From positions 1-64,000 of the forward strand of contig JBGTBR010000076.1 in NCBI GenBank assembly GCA_041749255.1: DNA of 64,000 nucleotides, given 5' to 3'. Shown here piece after piece: positions 1 through 8,954 of this stretch. A model generated the notes under the pieces. That model was not told the origin of the DNA. It worked only from the letters and a program-made list of their open reading frames with translations, and made no database searches. This stretch comes from JABDLO01 sp041749255 (lineage in GTDB: Bacteria; Bacteroidota; Bacteroidia; Chitinophagales; Saprospiraceae). How positions within the stretch are numbered: position 1 is the stretch's first letter; each line of letters starts with the position of its first letter. Made by a program: the position numbers and the translations under genes.

Positions 1-60
1 GTCTTCGAGTTTGGTCCTCATCATTCTCAGGATGGAATCAATTCTTTCTTGCTTTTCCAT
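1..60 (-). CDS. 5' end of an unidentified minus-strand gene (partial)
   Basis: An ATG read on the minus strand at 60-58 opens a reading frame that stays open to the window edge, 20 codons (MEKQERIDSILRMMRTKLED). It is charged and probably helical. It would be divergent from the transketolase genes. Too little is visible to name it, and it could be a chance open frame. Confidence 0.35.
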   Translation of the reverse strand, partial: MEKQERIDSILRMMRTKLED

Positions 61-207
61 CTGAAAATATTTTAATATTTATTAATAATTATAGGTTGGT
101 AGGATAAAGATAATATATTTTGTGCTTTTTGTCTTACACACCCTCTCTGCATTTCAATTACTTTTAATATCATTGTGATTCATTTGTAAACAAGATCATT
201 ATTTTTT

Positions 208-1059
208 ATGCCAAAGGTAAATGAAATTGATGAGTTAAAAAAAATTGCCTCTCAAGTAAGAAGAGACATTATACGTCAAACCCACGGTGCAAATAGTGGT
301 CATCCAGGTGGTTCTCTCGGATGCACAGAGCTACTAGTAGCTCTGTTTTTTCACATCATGGATCACGACCCTGCATTCCATATGGAAGGTAAGAATGAGG
401 ATGTGTTTTTCCTTTCCAATGGTCACATATCTCCCGTATTTTACAGTGTCCTTGCAAGGAGTGGATATTTTCCAGTCGAAGAACTGTCCACCTTTAGAAA
501 GATTAACAGTCGTCTTCAGGGCCATCCCGCTACCCACGAAGGATTACCAGGTGTAAGGGTGGCAAGTGGTTCTCTCGGGCAGGGACTTTCAGTAGCAATA
601 GGTATGGCATTGTCCAAAAGATTGAACAAAGATCCGAAAACCGTTTATGTGCTTACCGGTGATGGTGAGCTTCAGGAAGGTCAGGTATGGGAAGCCGCCA
701 TGTTTGCCCCACATCATAAAGTCGATAACCTCATCGCTATCGTAGATAGAAATGGCCAGCAAATTGACGGTCCTACAAGAGAAGTGATGTCGTTGGGAGA
801 TATCGAAGGCAAATGGAAAACATTTGGATGGGAGGTCATGACCATGGACGGTAATGATATGGAGGAAGTGCTGAATACTTTGAAAGAGGCAAATACAAAG
901 TTGGGAAAGGGTAAACCTGTAGTGATCATTATGAAAACCATAATGGGAAAAGGAGTAGATTTTATGGAAGGAACCCACCACTGGCACGGAAAAGCTACCA
1001 ATGCCGAACAAACCAAAATCGCTTTGGGTAATTTGGAAGAAACGCTGGGTGATTTTTAA
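208..1059 (+). CDS. Transketolase, N-terminal (TPP-binding) subunit
   Basis: This is the thiamin-diphosphate-binding half of a split transketolase, which moves two-carbon ketol units between sugar phosphates in the non-oxidative pentose phosphate pathway in the cytoplasm. The 283-residue protein carries the family signatures GANSGHPGGSLG near residue 26 and the TPP motif GDGELQEG...DRNG near residues 151-180. The length matches the N-terminal subunit of two-gene transketolases and is about half of the fused enzyme. The C-terminal half follows after 32 bases, so the two are probably co-transcribed. A DXP synthase is the main alternative but is a single longer chain. Confidence 0.93.
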   Translation: MPKVNEIDELKKIASQVRRDIIRQTHGANSGHPGGSLGCTELLVALFFHIMDHDPAFHMEGKNEDVFFLSNGHISPVFYSVLARSGYFPVEELSTFRKINSRLQGHPATHEGLPGVRVASGSLGQGLSVAIGMALSKRLNKDPKTVYVLTGDGELQEGQVWEAAMFAPHHKVDNLIAIVDRNGQQIDGPTREVMSLGDIEGKWKTFGWEVMTMDGNDMEEVLNTLKEANTKLGKGKPVVIIMKTIMGKGVDFMEGTHHWHGKATNAEQTKIALGNLEETLGDF

Positions 1060-1091
1060 GAAAGTGTTATTACATAAAATATATAGTATTT

Positions 1092-2045
1092 ATGTTATCT
1101 AAATATATATCAACAGGAAAGAAAGCCACAAGAGATGGTTTTGGGGCAGGTGTCCTGGAAGTGGGAAGATCCCATTCTGAAGTTGTTGTAATGTGTGCGG
1201 ACTTAGTGGGGTCTTTGAAAATTGAGTCGTTTATTGAAGAATTTCCCAAACGATTTTTTCAGGTGGGAATAGCAGAAGCCAATATGATGGGAATAGCTGC
1301 CGGCCTGGCTACAGGAGGTAAAATCCCTTATACCAGTACTTTTGCTAATTTTTCAACAGGCAGGGTTTACGATCAGATCAGACAGTCCATCGCCTATTCT
1401 CAAAAAAACGTAAAAGTATGTGCTTCCCATGCCGGTCTTACCCTGGGAGAAGACGGTGCAACACACCAGATACTCGAGGATTTGGGGTTGATGAAAATGT
1501 TACCCGGATTTACAGTAATTAATCCGTGTGACTATAATCAAACCAAAGAAGCCACCATAGCCATTGCAGACCATTACGGACCGGTTTATTTGCGTTTTGG
1601 TCGACCCGGTTGGCCTGTATTTATGCCTGAAGGAAGCTTTACCATAGGGAAAGCTATTCTCATGAAAGAAGGAAAAGATGTTACCATTTGTGCCACCGGC
1701 CACATGGTGTGGCAGGCTCTTGAAGCTACCAGGGCATTAGAAGACAAAGGCATTAGTGTAGAACTCATCAACATCCATACAATAAAGCCACTTGATCATG
1801 AAGCCATCCTTAAGTCTGTAAATAAGACCAGGTGTCTTGTGTCTGCCGAAGAGCATCAGAGAAATGGAGGTTTAGGCGATAGTATTGCCCAGGTTCTTGC
1901 TATGCAACATCCTGTACCCATGGAATATGTAGCCGTTAACGACAGCTTTGGCGAAAGCGGCACTCCCGAAGACCTGTTGGATAAGTACGGGTTGGGCGTT
2001 CGGGATGTAATTCAGAAAGTGGAGAAGGTAATTGCCAGGAAATGA
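1092..2045 (+). CDS. Transketolase, C-terminal (pyrimidine-binding) subunit
   Basis: This is the partner of the preceding gene. It holds the pyrimidine-binding domain and the C-terminal transketolase domain (317 residues). The segment GIAEANMMGIAAGLA (near residue 60) contains the conserved glutamate that activates TPP by contacting the aminopyrimidine ring, and a typical SHAGLTLGEDGATHQ stretch follows near residue 111. Together with the first subunit it should form one active heteromeric transketolase. No further pentose-phosphate genes are adjacent; folB lies convergent downstream. Confidence 0.93.
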   Translation: MLSKYISTGKKATRDGFGAGVLEVGRSHSEVVVMCADLVGSLKIESFIEEFPKRFFQVGIAEANMMGIAAGLATGGKIPYTSTFANFSTGRVYDQIRQSIAYSQKNVKVCASHAGLTLGEDGATHQILEDLGLMKMLPGFTVINPCDYNQTKEATIAIADHYGPVYLRFGRPGWPVFMPEGSFTIGKAILMKEGKDVTICATGHMVWQALEATRALEDKGISVELINIHTIKPLDHEAILKSVNKTRCLVSAEEHQRNGGLGDSIAQVLAMQHPVPMEYVAVNDSFGESGTPEDLLDKYGLGVRDVIQKVEKVIARK

Positions 2046-2141
2046 AATGGTAGAATAATTTCATTGTCACATGCCTGGAGGTATAAATCTTTAAAGTTTC
2101 AGAAATATTTTTTCAAACGAAAGGATGGTTTTAGCACGATA

Positions 2142-2495
2142 CTAAAAGCTCATTTCCACACATGCACGGTTTACTTTTCCTCCCATTTGAGGATTTATCT
2201 TAGACAATTTTACCCTGGCAGATTGAACACCATTCAAATCTTTACCAATCCTGGTGATGATCCTGTTGACAACTGTTTCGAGAAGCTTTTGTGTGTTTTT
2301 CATTTCTTCTGCACACAGGGTATATAGATCTGCGTAGTTAATGGTGTCACTTATCCGGTCATCAAAATCAATTTGGGTTTCCAGATCTACTGATACATCT
2401 AAAATAAAGTGATTGCCTACCAGTCTTTCTTCTTCAAAATATCCATGGTAGGCAAAGAATTCTGCCCCTTCAATAGATACAGTCGTCTTTATCAT
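2142..2495 (-). CDS. folB: Dihydroneopterin aldolase
   Basis: FolB cleaves 7,8-dihydroneopterin to 6-hydroxymethyl-dihydropterin and glycolaldehyde in folate synthesis (cytoplasmic, typically octameric). The protein of about 117 residues opens with IEGAEFFAYHGYFEEE, the classic FolB N-terminus with the YHG motif and conserved Glu, and has DTINYADLY in the middle. The open frame extends ten codons upstream to a TTG, but the ATG at 2495 gives the normal family length and start, so I chose it. It stands alone, with no other folate gene in the window. Confidence 0.9.
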   Translation of the reverse strand: MIKTTVSIEGAEFFAYHGYFEEERLVGNHFILDVSVDLETQIDFDDRISDTINYADLYTLCAEEMKNTQKLLETVVNRIITRIGKDLNGVQSARVKLSKINPQMGGKVNRACVEMSF

Positions 2496-2598
2496 GATTT
2501 TGCTTAAGGTTATTTTATCTTGCAAAGATGCTATTTTAAAGATAAGAGTCCAATAAGCAAAGTATTAAATATTGTTTTATCCTTTCTCTAATTTACAC

Positions 2599-2606
2599 TA
2601 CCTTTG
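2599..2606 (+). promoter_or_regulatory. Bacteroidota -7 promoter element (TACCTTTG)
   Basis: TACCTTTG matches the Bacteroidota sigma-factor -7 consensus TAnnTTTG. It lies 30 bases before the ATG of the acyl-CoA dehydrogenase at 2637, and a TTG at 2572-2574 is a possible -33 element, although the spacing is long. Confidence 0.5.
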
Positions 2607-2636
2607 CCGTCAGAACCAAATTGTACGAAATAGTAA

Positions 2637-3845
2637 ATGAAAGCAATCGAAGAAATAAAAAAGTCGGTTAAAACAGATCAATACGAACATCATGATTATT
2701 ACCTGGTTGATGAATTGCTGGACGATGATCATAAGTTGGCAAGGGATGCGGTACGAGAGTGGGTAAAGAAGGAAGTGAGTCCCATTATCGAGGAGTATTC
2801 ACACAGAGCTGAATGCCCAACTCAGTTATTTAAAGGGCTAGCAGAAATAGGTGCTTACGGTCCCAGTCTTCCAACTGAATATGGTGGTGGTGGTATGGAT
2901 GAAATCGCTTATGGTGTGATCATGCAGGAGTTGGAAAGGGGAGACTCAGGAGTTCGATCCATGGCCTCTGTACAAGGCTCTTTGGTTATGTATCCGATAT
3001 TCCGGTTTGGTTCTGAAGACCAGAAGAGAAAATATCTGCCCAGACTTGGGGATGGCACATACATAGGTTGTTTTGGACTCACAGAGCCCGACCATGGAAG
3101 TAATCCGGCTGGCATGGTTACGAATATTAAAAAGGAAGGAAAAGGGTACCTATTAAATGGAGCCAAGATGTGGATCACCAATTCACCGTTAGCGGATATT
3201 GCAGTGGTTTGGGCTCGTAATGAAGAGGGAAAGATCAAGGGTATGATAGTAGAAAAGGGTATGGAAGGGTTTTCCGCTCCTGAAATTCACGGAAAGTGGT
3301 CACTCAGAGCTTCTATTACAGGAGAATTGGTTTTTGAAAACGTATTCATTCCAGAAGAGAATATTTTACCTGGAGTGGAAGGTCTTAAGGGGCCTTTGGC
3401 TTGTTTATCTAAGGCGAGATATGGTATTGCATGGGGTGCCATTGGAGCCGCATTGGATTGCTATGATTCGGCATTGAGGTATTCGAAGGAGAGAATTCAG
3501 TTTGGAAAACCCATCGGACAGTTTCAACTTACACAGAAAAAACTGGCGGAAATGATTACCGAAATCACCAAAGCCCAATTGTTGGTTTGGAGACTAGGTA
3601 AACTCGCTAATGAAGGAAGAGTAACACCTGCGCAGATTTCTATGGCAAAACGAAATAATGTCATGATGGCTTTAGATGTAGCAAGGGAATCAAGACAAAT
3701 ACATGGCGGCATGGGCATCACCAATGAATATCCAATCATGCGACATATGATGAACCTGGAGACTGTACTTACTTATGAGGGAACCCATGATATTCACCTT
3801 CTTATAACCGGTATGGACGTAACAGGATTAAATGCATTTCAATAA
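2637..3845 (+). CDS. Acyl-CoA dehydrogenase, glutaryl-CoA dehydrogenase type
   Basis: This is an FAD-dependent acyl-CoA dehydrogenase of 402 residues, the usual family length. The C-terminal motif TYEGTHDIHLLITG holds the catalytic-base glutamate in the arrangement typical of glutaryl-CoA dehydrogenase, which oxidises and decarboxylates glutaryl-CoA to crotonyl-CoA in lysine and tryptophan degradation. Other signatures are CFGLTEPDHGSNP near residue 142 and RQIHGGMGITNEYPIMRH near residue 350. No electron-transfer flavoprotein or lysine-degradation genes are adjacent, so the exact substrate is inferred from sequence resemblance only. Confidence 0.88.
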   Translation: MKAIEEIKKSVKTDQYEHHDYYLVDELLDDDHKLARDAVREWVKKEVSPIIEEYSHRAECPTQLFKGLAEIGAYGPSLPTEYGGGGMDEIAYGVIMQELERGDSGVRSMASVQGSLVMYPIFRFGSEDQKRKYLPRLGDGTYIGCFGLTEPDHGSNPAGMVTNIKKEGKGYLLNGAKMWITNSPLADIAVVWARNEEGKIKGMIVEKGMEGFSAPEIHGKWSLRASITGELVFENVFIPEENILPGVEGLKGPLACLSKARYGIAWGAIGAALDCYDSALRYSKERIQFGKPIGQFQLTQKKLAEMITEITKAQLLVWRLGKLANEGRVTPAQISMAKRNNVMMALDVARESRQIHGGMGITNEYPIMRHMMNLETVLTYEGTHDIHLLITGMDVTGLNAFQ

Positions 3846-4107
3846 TTGCGATTAATTAAACCTCTTTACTTTTTATAGATATTTTCAAAACACATATTCT
3901 TAGGATTGTTTGAAAAAATCATAAGCTCGGGTGTTTTTTACCGGACAACTGTGTATATTTTAATCTCCTGTGAACCTAAATTCTGGTTCTCATGTTTTTC
4001 GGATGTATGGTTCTTGTTGACAATGTAAATTCCGGATAATATGTCAGCAAACAGATACCTCCTATGCTTGCTGCTTCGTTATTATTGACATTGTAAAATG
4101 TTTTTTA

Positions 4108-4115
4108 TATTTTTG
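4108..4115 (+). promoter_or_regulatory. Promoter -33/-7 pair (TTG, 20 nt, TATTTTTG)
   Basis: TATTTTTG matches TAnnTTTG and is preceded by TTG at 4085-4087 with a 20-base spacer, close to the Bacteroidota promoter layout. Transcription would start near 4122 and serve the OmpA-family gene. The preceding 3846-4141 stretch (296 bases) holds no gene; it also contains two similar TTGACA(A/T)TGTAAA sequences, near 4019 and 4085. Confidence 0.5.
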
Positions 4116-4192
4116 ATACACAGTAACAGTATACATATTAAGTGCGAAGACAGGGTAACATTATAACATTGCGAATTCTTTTACTGCGACCA

Positions 4193-5404
4193 ATGAAATA
4201 CTTCTTGATCCCATTAATCTTTTTCTGGGGTAATGACTCTGTATTGTTTTCTCAAAATTCAGAAGAAATTCAATTGGTCAATCCCTCGTTTGAAGGAACA
4301 CCGAGGAAAGGAACCCATATGTTTTATCTGGAAGGATGGAGAGATTGTGGAGCGATCCACTTCCCCATGGAGTCTCCTCCCGACGTACACCCAGCAGATG
4401 CTGCCTGGGAAAACGAATCACCTACATTTGATGGGTATACATATCTCGGTATGGTAGTTAGAGATAATGATTCCTGGGAATCCGTTTCTCAGCGATTAAG
4501 TGGCACCATTGAAGCAGGAAAATGCTATTCTTTTTCAATAGCCTTAATGCGCTCATCTCAATACGTGAGTCCCACCAGACTCAATATCAACTCAAGAGAA
4601 AACTATCAGGAGCCGGCTGTACTGAGAATGTGGGGGGGGTCAGGTTTTTGTCATCAGAAAGAGCTTCTTGCGGAATCTGAACCTATTACAAACAGGAAAT
4701 GGATAGAATATCATTTTGAATTCAAACCCAAACAATCCCACGTGTTTTTTACATTGGAAGCTTTTTATAAGACTCCGGTATTATTTCCCTATAATGGTCA
4801 CATTTTACTGGACATGGCATCACATATTGTAAGAATACCCTGTGATGAAGATGAAATATTGGCAGAAGAAGATCCTCAGGAAGAAGTAGTGATTGAAACA
4901 CCTAAAATAATACTTTCCAGCCCTCAAAAAAGACAGACACCAAAAGTAATTCCGCCTCCTAAAAAAGAAGAGAAAACCATTCAGGTGTCAAAATCTGAAC
5001 CTGTCCTGACCATTATGTCAGAGTTGAAAAGAGATAATCTTAAAAAGGGTCAGATCATAACCATAAAAAATCTTTATTTCGAAGCCGATACTTCCACAAT
5101 CAACGAATCTTCACTTCCGGTTTTGGATGAGATCTTTACGTTTCTTACCTACCATCATGACATAGTGATAGAAATAGGAGGCCATACCAATGGAATTCCT
5201 GAAGATGATTATTGCGATAAATTGTCATCTGCCAGAGCTAAAGCAGTAGCCGATTTTCTGGTAGACAAAGGAATTCAACCTTCCAAAATTCAATATAAAG
5301 GTTATGGTAAAAGGTATAGAATAGCCTCAGATAAAACTCTTTATGGCAGGCAAAAAAATCAAAGGGTTGAAATAAAGATTCTTGAATTTGGCGCTTCTGG
5401 GTAA
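4193..5404 (+). CDS. OmpA-family outer-membrane/periplasmic protein
   Basis: A secreted protein of about 403 residues. It has an N-terminal signal peptide (MKYFLIPLIFFWG...), an N-terminal domain starting IQLVNPSFEGTPRKG that resembles carbohydrate-binding-like surface modules, a linker rich in Pro, Lys and Glu, and a C-terminal OmpA peptidoglycan-binding domain over the last 110 residues (FEADTSTINESSLPVLDEI... then SSARAKAVADFL). The OmpA domain probably tethers the protein to the cell wall. A GTG at 4142 would add 17 residues; the ATG at 4193 was preferred because it starts directly at the signal peptide. The gene is convergent with the amidohydrolase. Confidence 0.8.
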   Translation: MKYFLIPLIFFWGNDSVLFSQNSEEIQLVNPSFEGTPRKGTHMFYLEGWRDCGAIHFPMESPPDVHPADAAWENESPTFDGYTYLGMVVRDNDSWESVSQRLSGTIEAGKCYSFSIALMRSSQYVSPTRLNINSRENYQEPAVLRMWGGSGFCHQKELLAESEPITNRKWIEYHFEFKPKQSHVFFTLEAFYKTPVLFPYNGHILLDMASHIVRIPCDEDEILAEEDPQEEVVIETPKIILSSPQKRQTPKVIPPPKKEEKTIQVSKSEPVLTIMSELKRDNLKKGQIITIKNLYFEADTSTINESSLPVLDEIFTFLTYHHDIVIEIGGHTNGIPEDDYCDKLSSARAKAVADFLVDKGIQPSKIQYKGYGKRYRIASDKTLYGRQKNQRVEIKILEFGASG

Positions 5405-5412
5405 ATAGCTGT

Positions 5413-6600
5413 TTAGGCAAGTCGTGTCACAGATGCCTGGGATAAATCGATCTTTTCGTTAATAATTACACAATCTATAAGAATTATACCGGGCTTATAT
5501 CCCTGTTTAAAACTACCCAATTCCTTTTCCCATCCTAATGCCTTTGCTCCATGGGAAGTGGCCCATTGAAATAGTTCGTGTATTGGAATGAATGATTTGT
5601 ATTTATATATGGTTTTAATCTCTTCCAGAATGGATAATTGCCAGTTTGAACTCAGACTATCTGTTCCAATAGTCATAACGGCACCTTCATCTAAAAAAAG
5701 TTGATAATCAGGGAGTTGGTTTTCTATGTAAAGGTTGGCATTGGCACAGGTCGCCCAAAATACACGATCACTCCATTTTTTTGTCAGTTGAATATCATCA
5801 CTATTGGTTGTGGTATTGTGAACAAAAAGAGTTTGTTGTAAAGGATCTAAGTATTCCAATGTATATTGTATGGAGGTTTTTCCGGTTTTGTTAAAATGTT
5901 TGAGATTAAAACCAAATGACTGATAAAAATCAAGAAATCCACCCGTTTTGTGCATGAATAGCTCATTTTCATGAAGTGTTTCCTGGTTGTGAATACTAAT
6001 AGTTGATCCCGGAGCATTATTCCCAGCTAAAAAAGCAAATAATTCTGGACTTACCGTATACGGAGCATGGGGTACAAATGCCACCTTATTTTTCCCTGTA
6101 TTTGCAGAGAAAGCTTCAAAAACTTTCTTGTATTGTGTAATGGTTTGCTCCGTCATAGTGGGTTGGAGAAAGTCAAACATTTCTACAAAAGTATAATATC
6201 GAATAGGGCTATTCTCCTTCACAAAAAATGTGTCCGTCGTATTGGATATATCACCTACGGCCACTATTCCCTGGTTGTACATGTATTCATCCTGTTGTTG
6301 GATCGCTTCCAATATTACTTCATGATCGATATTTCGATATCCCACTACAGCCTGAAGAAAAGGAAGTAAACCCGTTCCAGAGGGAATTCGACCATGCATG
6401 TGAGATAACTCTAAATGGCAATGAGCATTAATAAATCCCGGGCAAATGATACCTTTAAAAAAATGAACTTCAGTAGGACTAAAATCACTTACTTCCTTTA
6501 TATCCAGTATTATCCCATTTTCACAAATGAGAACTTTTTCTTTTTGAAAAATACCTTCACCGGTATAGAGTAATTCTGGACTTAATTTTTCGATAGACAT
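5413..6600 (-). CDS. Amidohydrolase, aminodeoxyfutalosine/SAH deaminase-like
   Basis: This is a metal-dependent amidohydrolase (TIM barrel) of about 395 residues. Visible metal and active-site motifs are NAHCHLELSH (near residue 58), VPHAPYTVSPELF (near 180), HNQETLHENELF (near 205), a later FVHNTT histidine and the GTDSLSSNW aspartate (near 315). The PHAPYTVS and GTDSL segments resemble deaminases of S-adenosylhomocysteine and aminodeoxyfutalosine (the futalosine route to menaquinone). No other menaquinone genes are nearby, so the substrate is open. The ATG at 6600 was preferred over a TTG two codons upstream. Confidence 0.72.
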   Translation of the reverse strand: MSIEKLSPELLYTGEGIFQKEKVLICENGIILDIKEVSDFSPTEVHFFKGIICPGFINAHCHLELSHMHGRIPSGTGLLPFLQAVVGYRNIDHEVILEAIQQQDEYMYNQGIVAVGDISNTTDTFFVKENSPIRYYTFVEMFDFLQPTMTEQTITQYKKVFEAFSANTGKNKVAFVPHAPYTVSPELFAFLAGNNAPGSTISIHNQETLHENELFMHKTGGFLDFYQSFGFNLKHFNKTGKTSIQYTLEYLDPLQQTLFVHNTTTNSDDIQLTKKWSDRVFWATCANANLYIENQLPDYQLFLDEGAVMTIGTDSLSSNWQLSILEEIKTIYKYKSFIPIHELFQWATSHGAKALGWEKELGSFKQGYKPGIILIDCVIINEKIDLSQASVTRLA

Positions 6601-6817
6601 GGACAAATTATATGGGTGTTTGTATGAATATTCAATTAGGGTACCTATAAACTAAATCTATGATTGACCAGGCAATGATACATAATTTTCCCAAAAAACT
6701 TTGAAGTACACTATTGATCATGCCAATCCCGTTTCTTTGGCAAAAGTATGGGCAAAGCATGGGATATTCTGATGACATTGCCTATCTTCATCATTGGATA
6801 AAAAATGAAACACTATA

Positions 6818-8920
6818 ATGCAAATTATAACTGTAAATAAAGTAATGAAACGACTGAAAATAGGGTCAGTTTCTCCAGTTCTATGGGCGTTCCTCATAGT
6901 CATGTCCATGTCAGCCGGTTGTAGCAAATCACTGCATTTGGTAGACAGGCCCATTGTTTTTGATGAAGAAAGAGAACAGCTTTCACGTCAATATATGAAG
7001 GAAAGACATGGCATGAGTACTGGGCAGGCTACCATTGTTCCGCGCATGGTAGTAGTGCATTGGACAGCAATACCCACATTGGAAAAATCTTTTCAAGCAT
7101 TTGTTGACAGCAAATTACCCTCCCACAGAGAAGGGATAGCTTCCGCTTCTTCCCTTAATGTTTCGGCTCATTTTTTAGTGGATAGAGATGGCACGGTATA
7201 TCAATTACTTCCTGAAACTACTTTTGCACGGCATGTAATTGGATTGAATCACTCAGCAATTGGTATAGAAAATGTAGGAGATGGGAATAAACTCCCTCTA
7301 ACCAGTGAGCAATTGGATGCCAATGTAAAACTGATACAACAATTGGCCTCAAGACATCCTATAGAATACGTCATCGGACATCACGAGTACCAAAACTTTA
7401 TAGGCCATCCCCTTTGGAAAGAAACCGACCCCAATTACCTTACTGAGAAAAGCGACCCCGGAGATGAATTTATGTCTGCTATTCGTTCGCGATTGCAGAA
7501 CCTTACATTGAAGGATGTTCCCCAAAAAGATAGGCTGGCCGATGAACTTTATAGTGTATATGACAAATTTGTTGAACGATCCATATCTACCCGAAGGTTT
7601 AAACATGCGGATATTGAACCACTGATACTCGGTTTACGTGGTAAACCAGGGTTTACTGTCAAAACTGCGGGTAAATCTATTGAAGGCAGGGGAATTCATC
7701 TGGTATCATATGGCCAGGGACCAGTACCTGTATTTTTGTGGTCGCAAATGCACGGAGATGAGCCAACGGCCACTATGGCGCTTATGGACATTTTTCTTTT
7801 CCTTCAGGATGAAACTACGTTGTCTGACTTTAAGGAAGATTTAAGTGAAAAAGTGACGCTTCATTTTATCCCTATGCTCAACCCTGACGGTGCTGATAAA
7901 TACCAGCGAAGGAATACATTGGGAGTAGACCTAAACAGGGATGCCCTACGCCTCCAAAATCCGGAATCGAGAGTTTTAAAAAGCGTTAGGGACAGCCTTA
8001 ATGCCGCCTGGGGATTCAATCTTCATGACCAGGGAAGATATTATGGTGCCGGTGTCAATAAACCACACACAGCTACTATGTCATTTCTGGCTCCTGCTTT
8101 TAATTATCAAAAGGATGTCAATGAAGTACGGGGGAATGCAATGCGCCTTATAGGTGTACTCCATAATGTGCTTCAGCGATATATTCCTGGAAAAATAGCC
8201 AAATACAACGATGATTTTGAACCCCGAGCCTTTGGTGACAACATACAAAAATGGGGAACCAGCACCATACTCATAGAGTCAGGGGCACTTAAGGGTGACA
8301 GGGAAAAACAATACATCAGAAAACTCCATTTTGTCGCATTGCTTCATGCATTTCATCACATTGCCCATGGAACATTTCGGGAATATGGTCTGGATATTTA
8401 CGAAAATATACCTTTTAATGACAGCAATGCTTTTCACGATTTTGTGCTGAGAAAGGTGACGGTAGAGATAGGAGATCAGAAATTTATTGTGGATATAGCC
8501 TTTCGCCATGCTGAGATCCAGTTGGAAAATGGAAGAGATTTTTATTTGCGGGCAGGTATTTCAGATCTGGGAGATTTGTCGACCATGTTTAGTTTTGATG
8601 AATTCGATGCCTCCGGATATACCATTATTCCCGGTAAAGTGTACGGAGAAGTATTTGAAGATCATCAGGCATTACTGGATAGAGGGGTAGAGAGATTACT
8701 CCAGGAGGGGTATACTATTTTTAAGTTGAAAAATGATATCGAGCCACAACATAAAGCTCAACTACCCTACAAACTGGTATCCACTTCTCATACTGGAATT
8801 GAAACTATCCAGCTGGGCAGCAATCCTTCTTTCCTGCTTACCAAAGATGGGAAGATTGAATACATCATCAATAACGGTTTTTTATACGACAACAAGGCTA
8901 TAAAAGTAGAATGGAGATAA
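6818..8920 (+). CDS. Lipoprotein fusing an N-acetylmuramoyl-L-alanine amidase to an M14 carboxypeptidase
   Basis: This 700-residue protein has two hydrolase domains behind a lipoprotein signal (lipobox MSAGC, Cys35; Met10 at 6845 is an equally good start). Residues about 70-230 form an amidase_2 domain: VVVHWTA with the first zinc His81, AHFLVDRDGTVYQLLPE, the IGHHE segment and SDPGDEF, whose Asp is the probable last zinc ligand. Residues about 285-530 form an M14 zinc carboxypeptidase: MHGDEPTA (His312, Glu315), NPDGADKYQRRN, DLNRD, LHDQG (His403) and a later IESG that may hold the catalytic Glu. About 170 C-terminal residues are unassigned. The pair suggests removal of stem peptides from peptidoglycan followed by trimming, or muropeptide recycling at the outer membrane; that role is inferred. 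Confidence 0.82.
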   Translation: MQIITVNKVMKRLKIGSVSPVLWAFLIVMSMSAGCSKSLHLVDRPIVFDEEREQLSRQYMKERHGMSTGQATIVPRMVVVHWTAIPTLEKSFQAFVDSKLPSHREGIASASSLNVSAHFLVDRDGTVYQLLPETTFARHVIGLNHSAIGIENVGDGNKLPLTSEQLDANVKLIQQLASRHPIEYVIGHHEYQNFIGHPLWKETDPNYLTEKSDPGDEFMSAIRSRLQNLTLKDVPQKDRLADELYSVYDKFVERSISTRRFKHADIEPLILGLRGKPGFTVKTAGKSIEGRGIHLVSYGQGPVPVFLWSQMHGDEPTATMALMDIFLFLQDETTLSDFKEDLSEKVTLHFIPMLNPDGADKYQRRNTLGVDLNRDALRLQNPESRVLKSVRDSLNAAWGFNLHDQGRYYGAGVNKPHTATMSFLAPAFNYQKDVNEVRGNAMRLIGVLHNVLQRYIPGKIAKYNDDFEPRAFGDNIQKWGTSTILIESGALKGDREKQYIRKLHFVALLHAFHHIAHGTFREYGLDIYENIPFNDSNAFHDFVLRKVTVEIGDQKFIVDIAFRHAEIQLENGRDFYLRAGISDLGDLSTMFSFDEFDASGYTIIPGKVYGEVFEDHQALLDRGVERLLQEGYTIFKLKNDIEPQHKAQLPYKLVSTSHTGIETIQLGSNPSFLLTKDGKIEYIINNGFLYDNKAIKVEWR

Positions 8921-8954
8921 GGGGTTATTCTCATATATATACCTTCCAACACAT

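Noticed and set aside
589..1016. Two minus-strand open frames of 100-140 codons opposite transketolase
   Set aside because: Shadow frames of a well-supported gene with no recognisable product.
2064..2327. Plus-strand open frame of 87 codons
   Set aside because: It lies almost wholly over folB on the other strand, which has clear family motifs; the plus frame has no recognisable protein.
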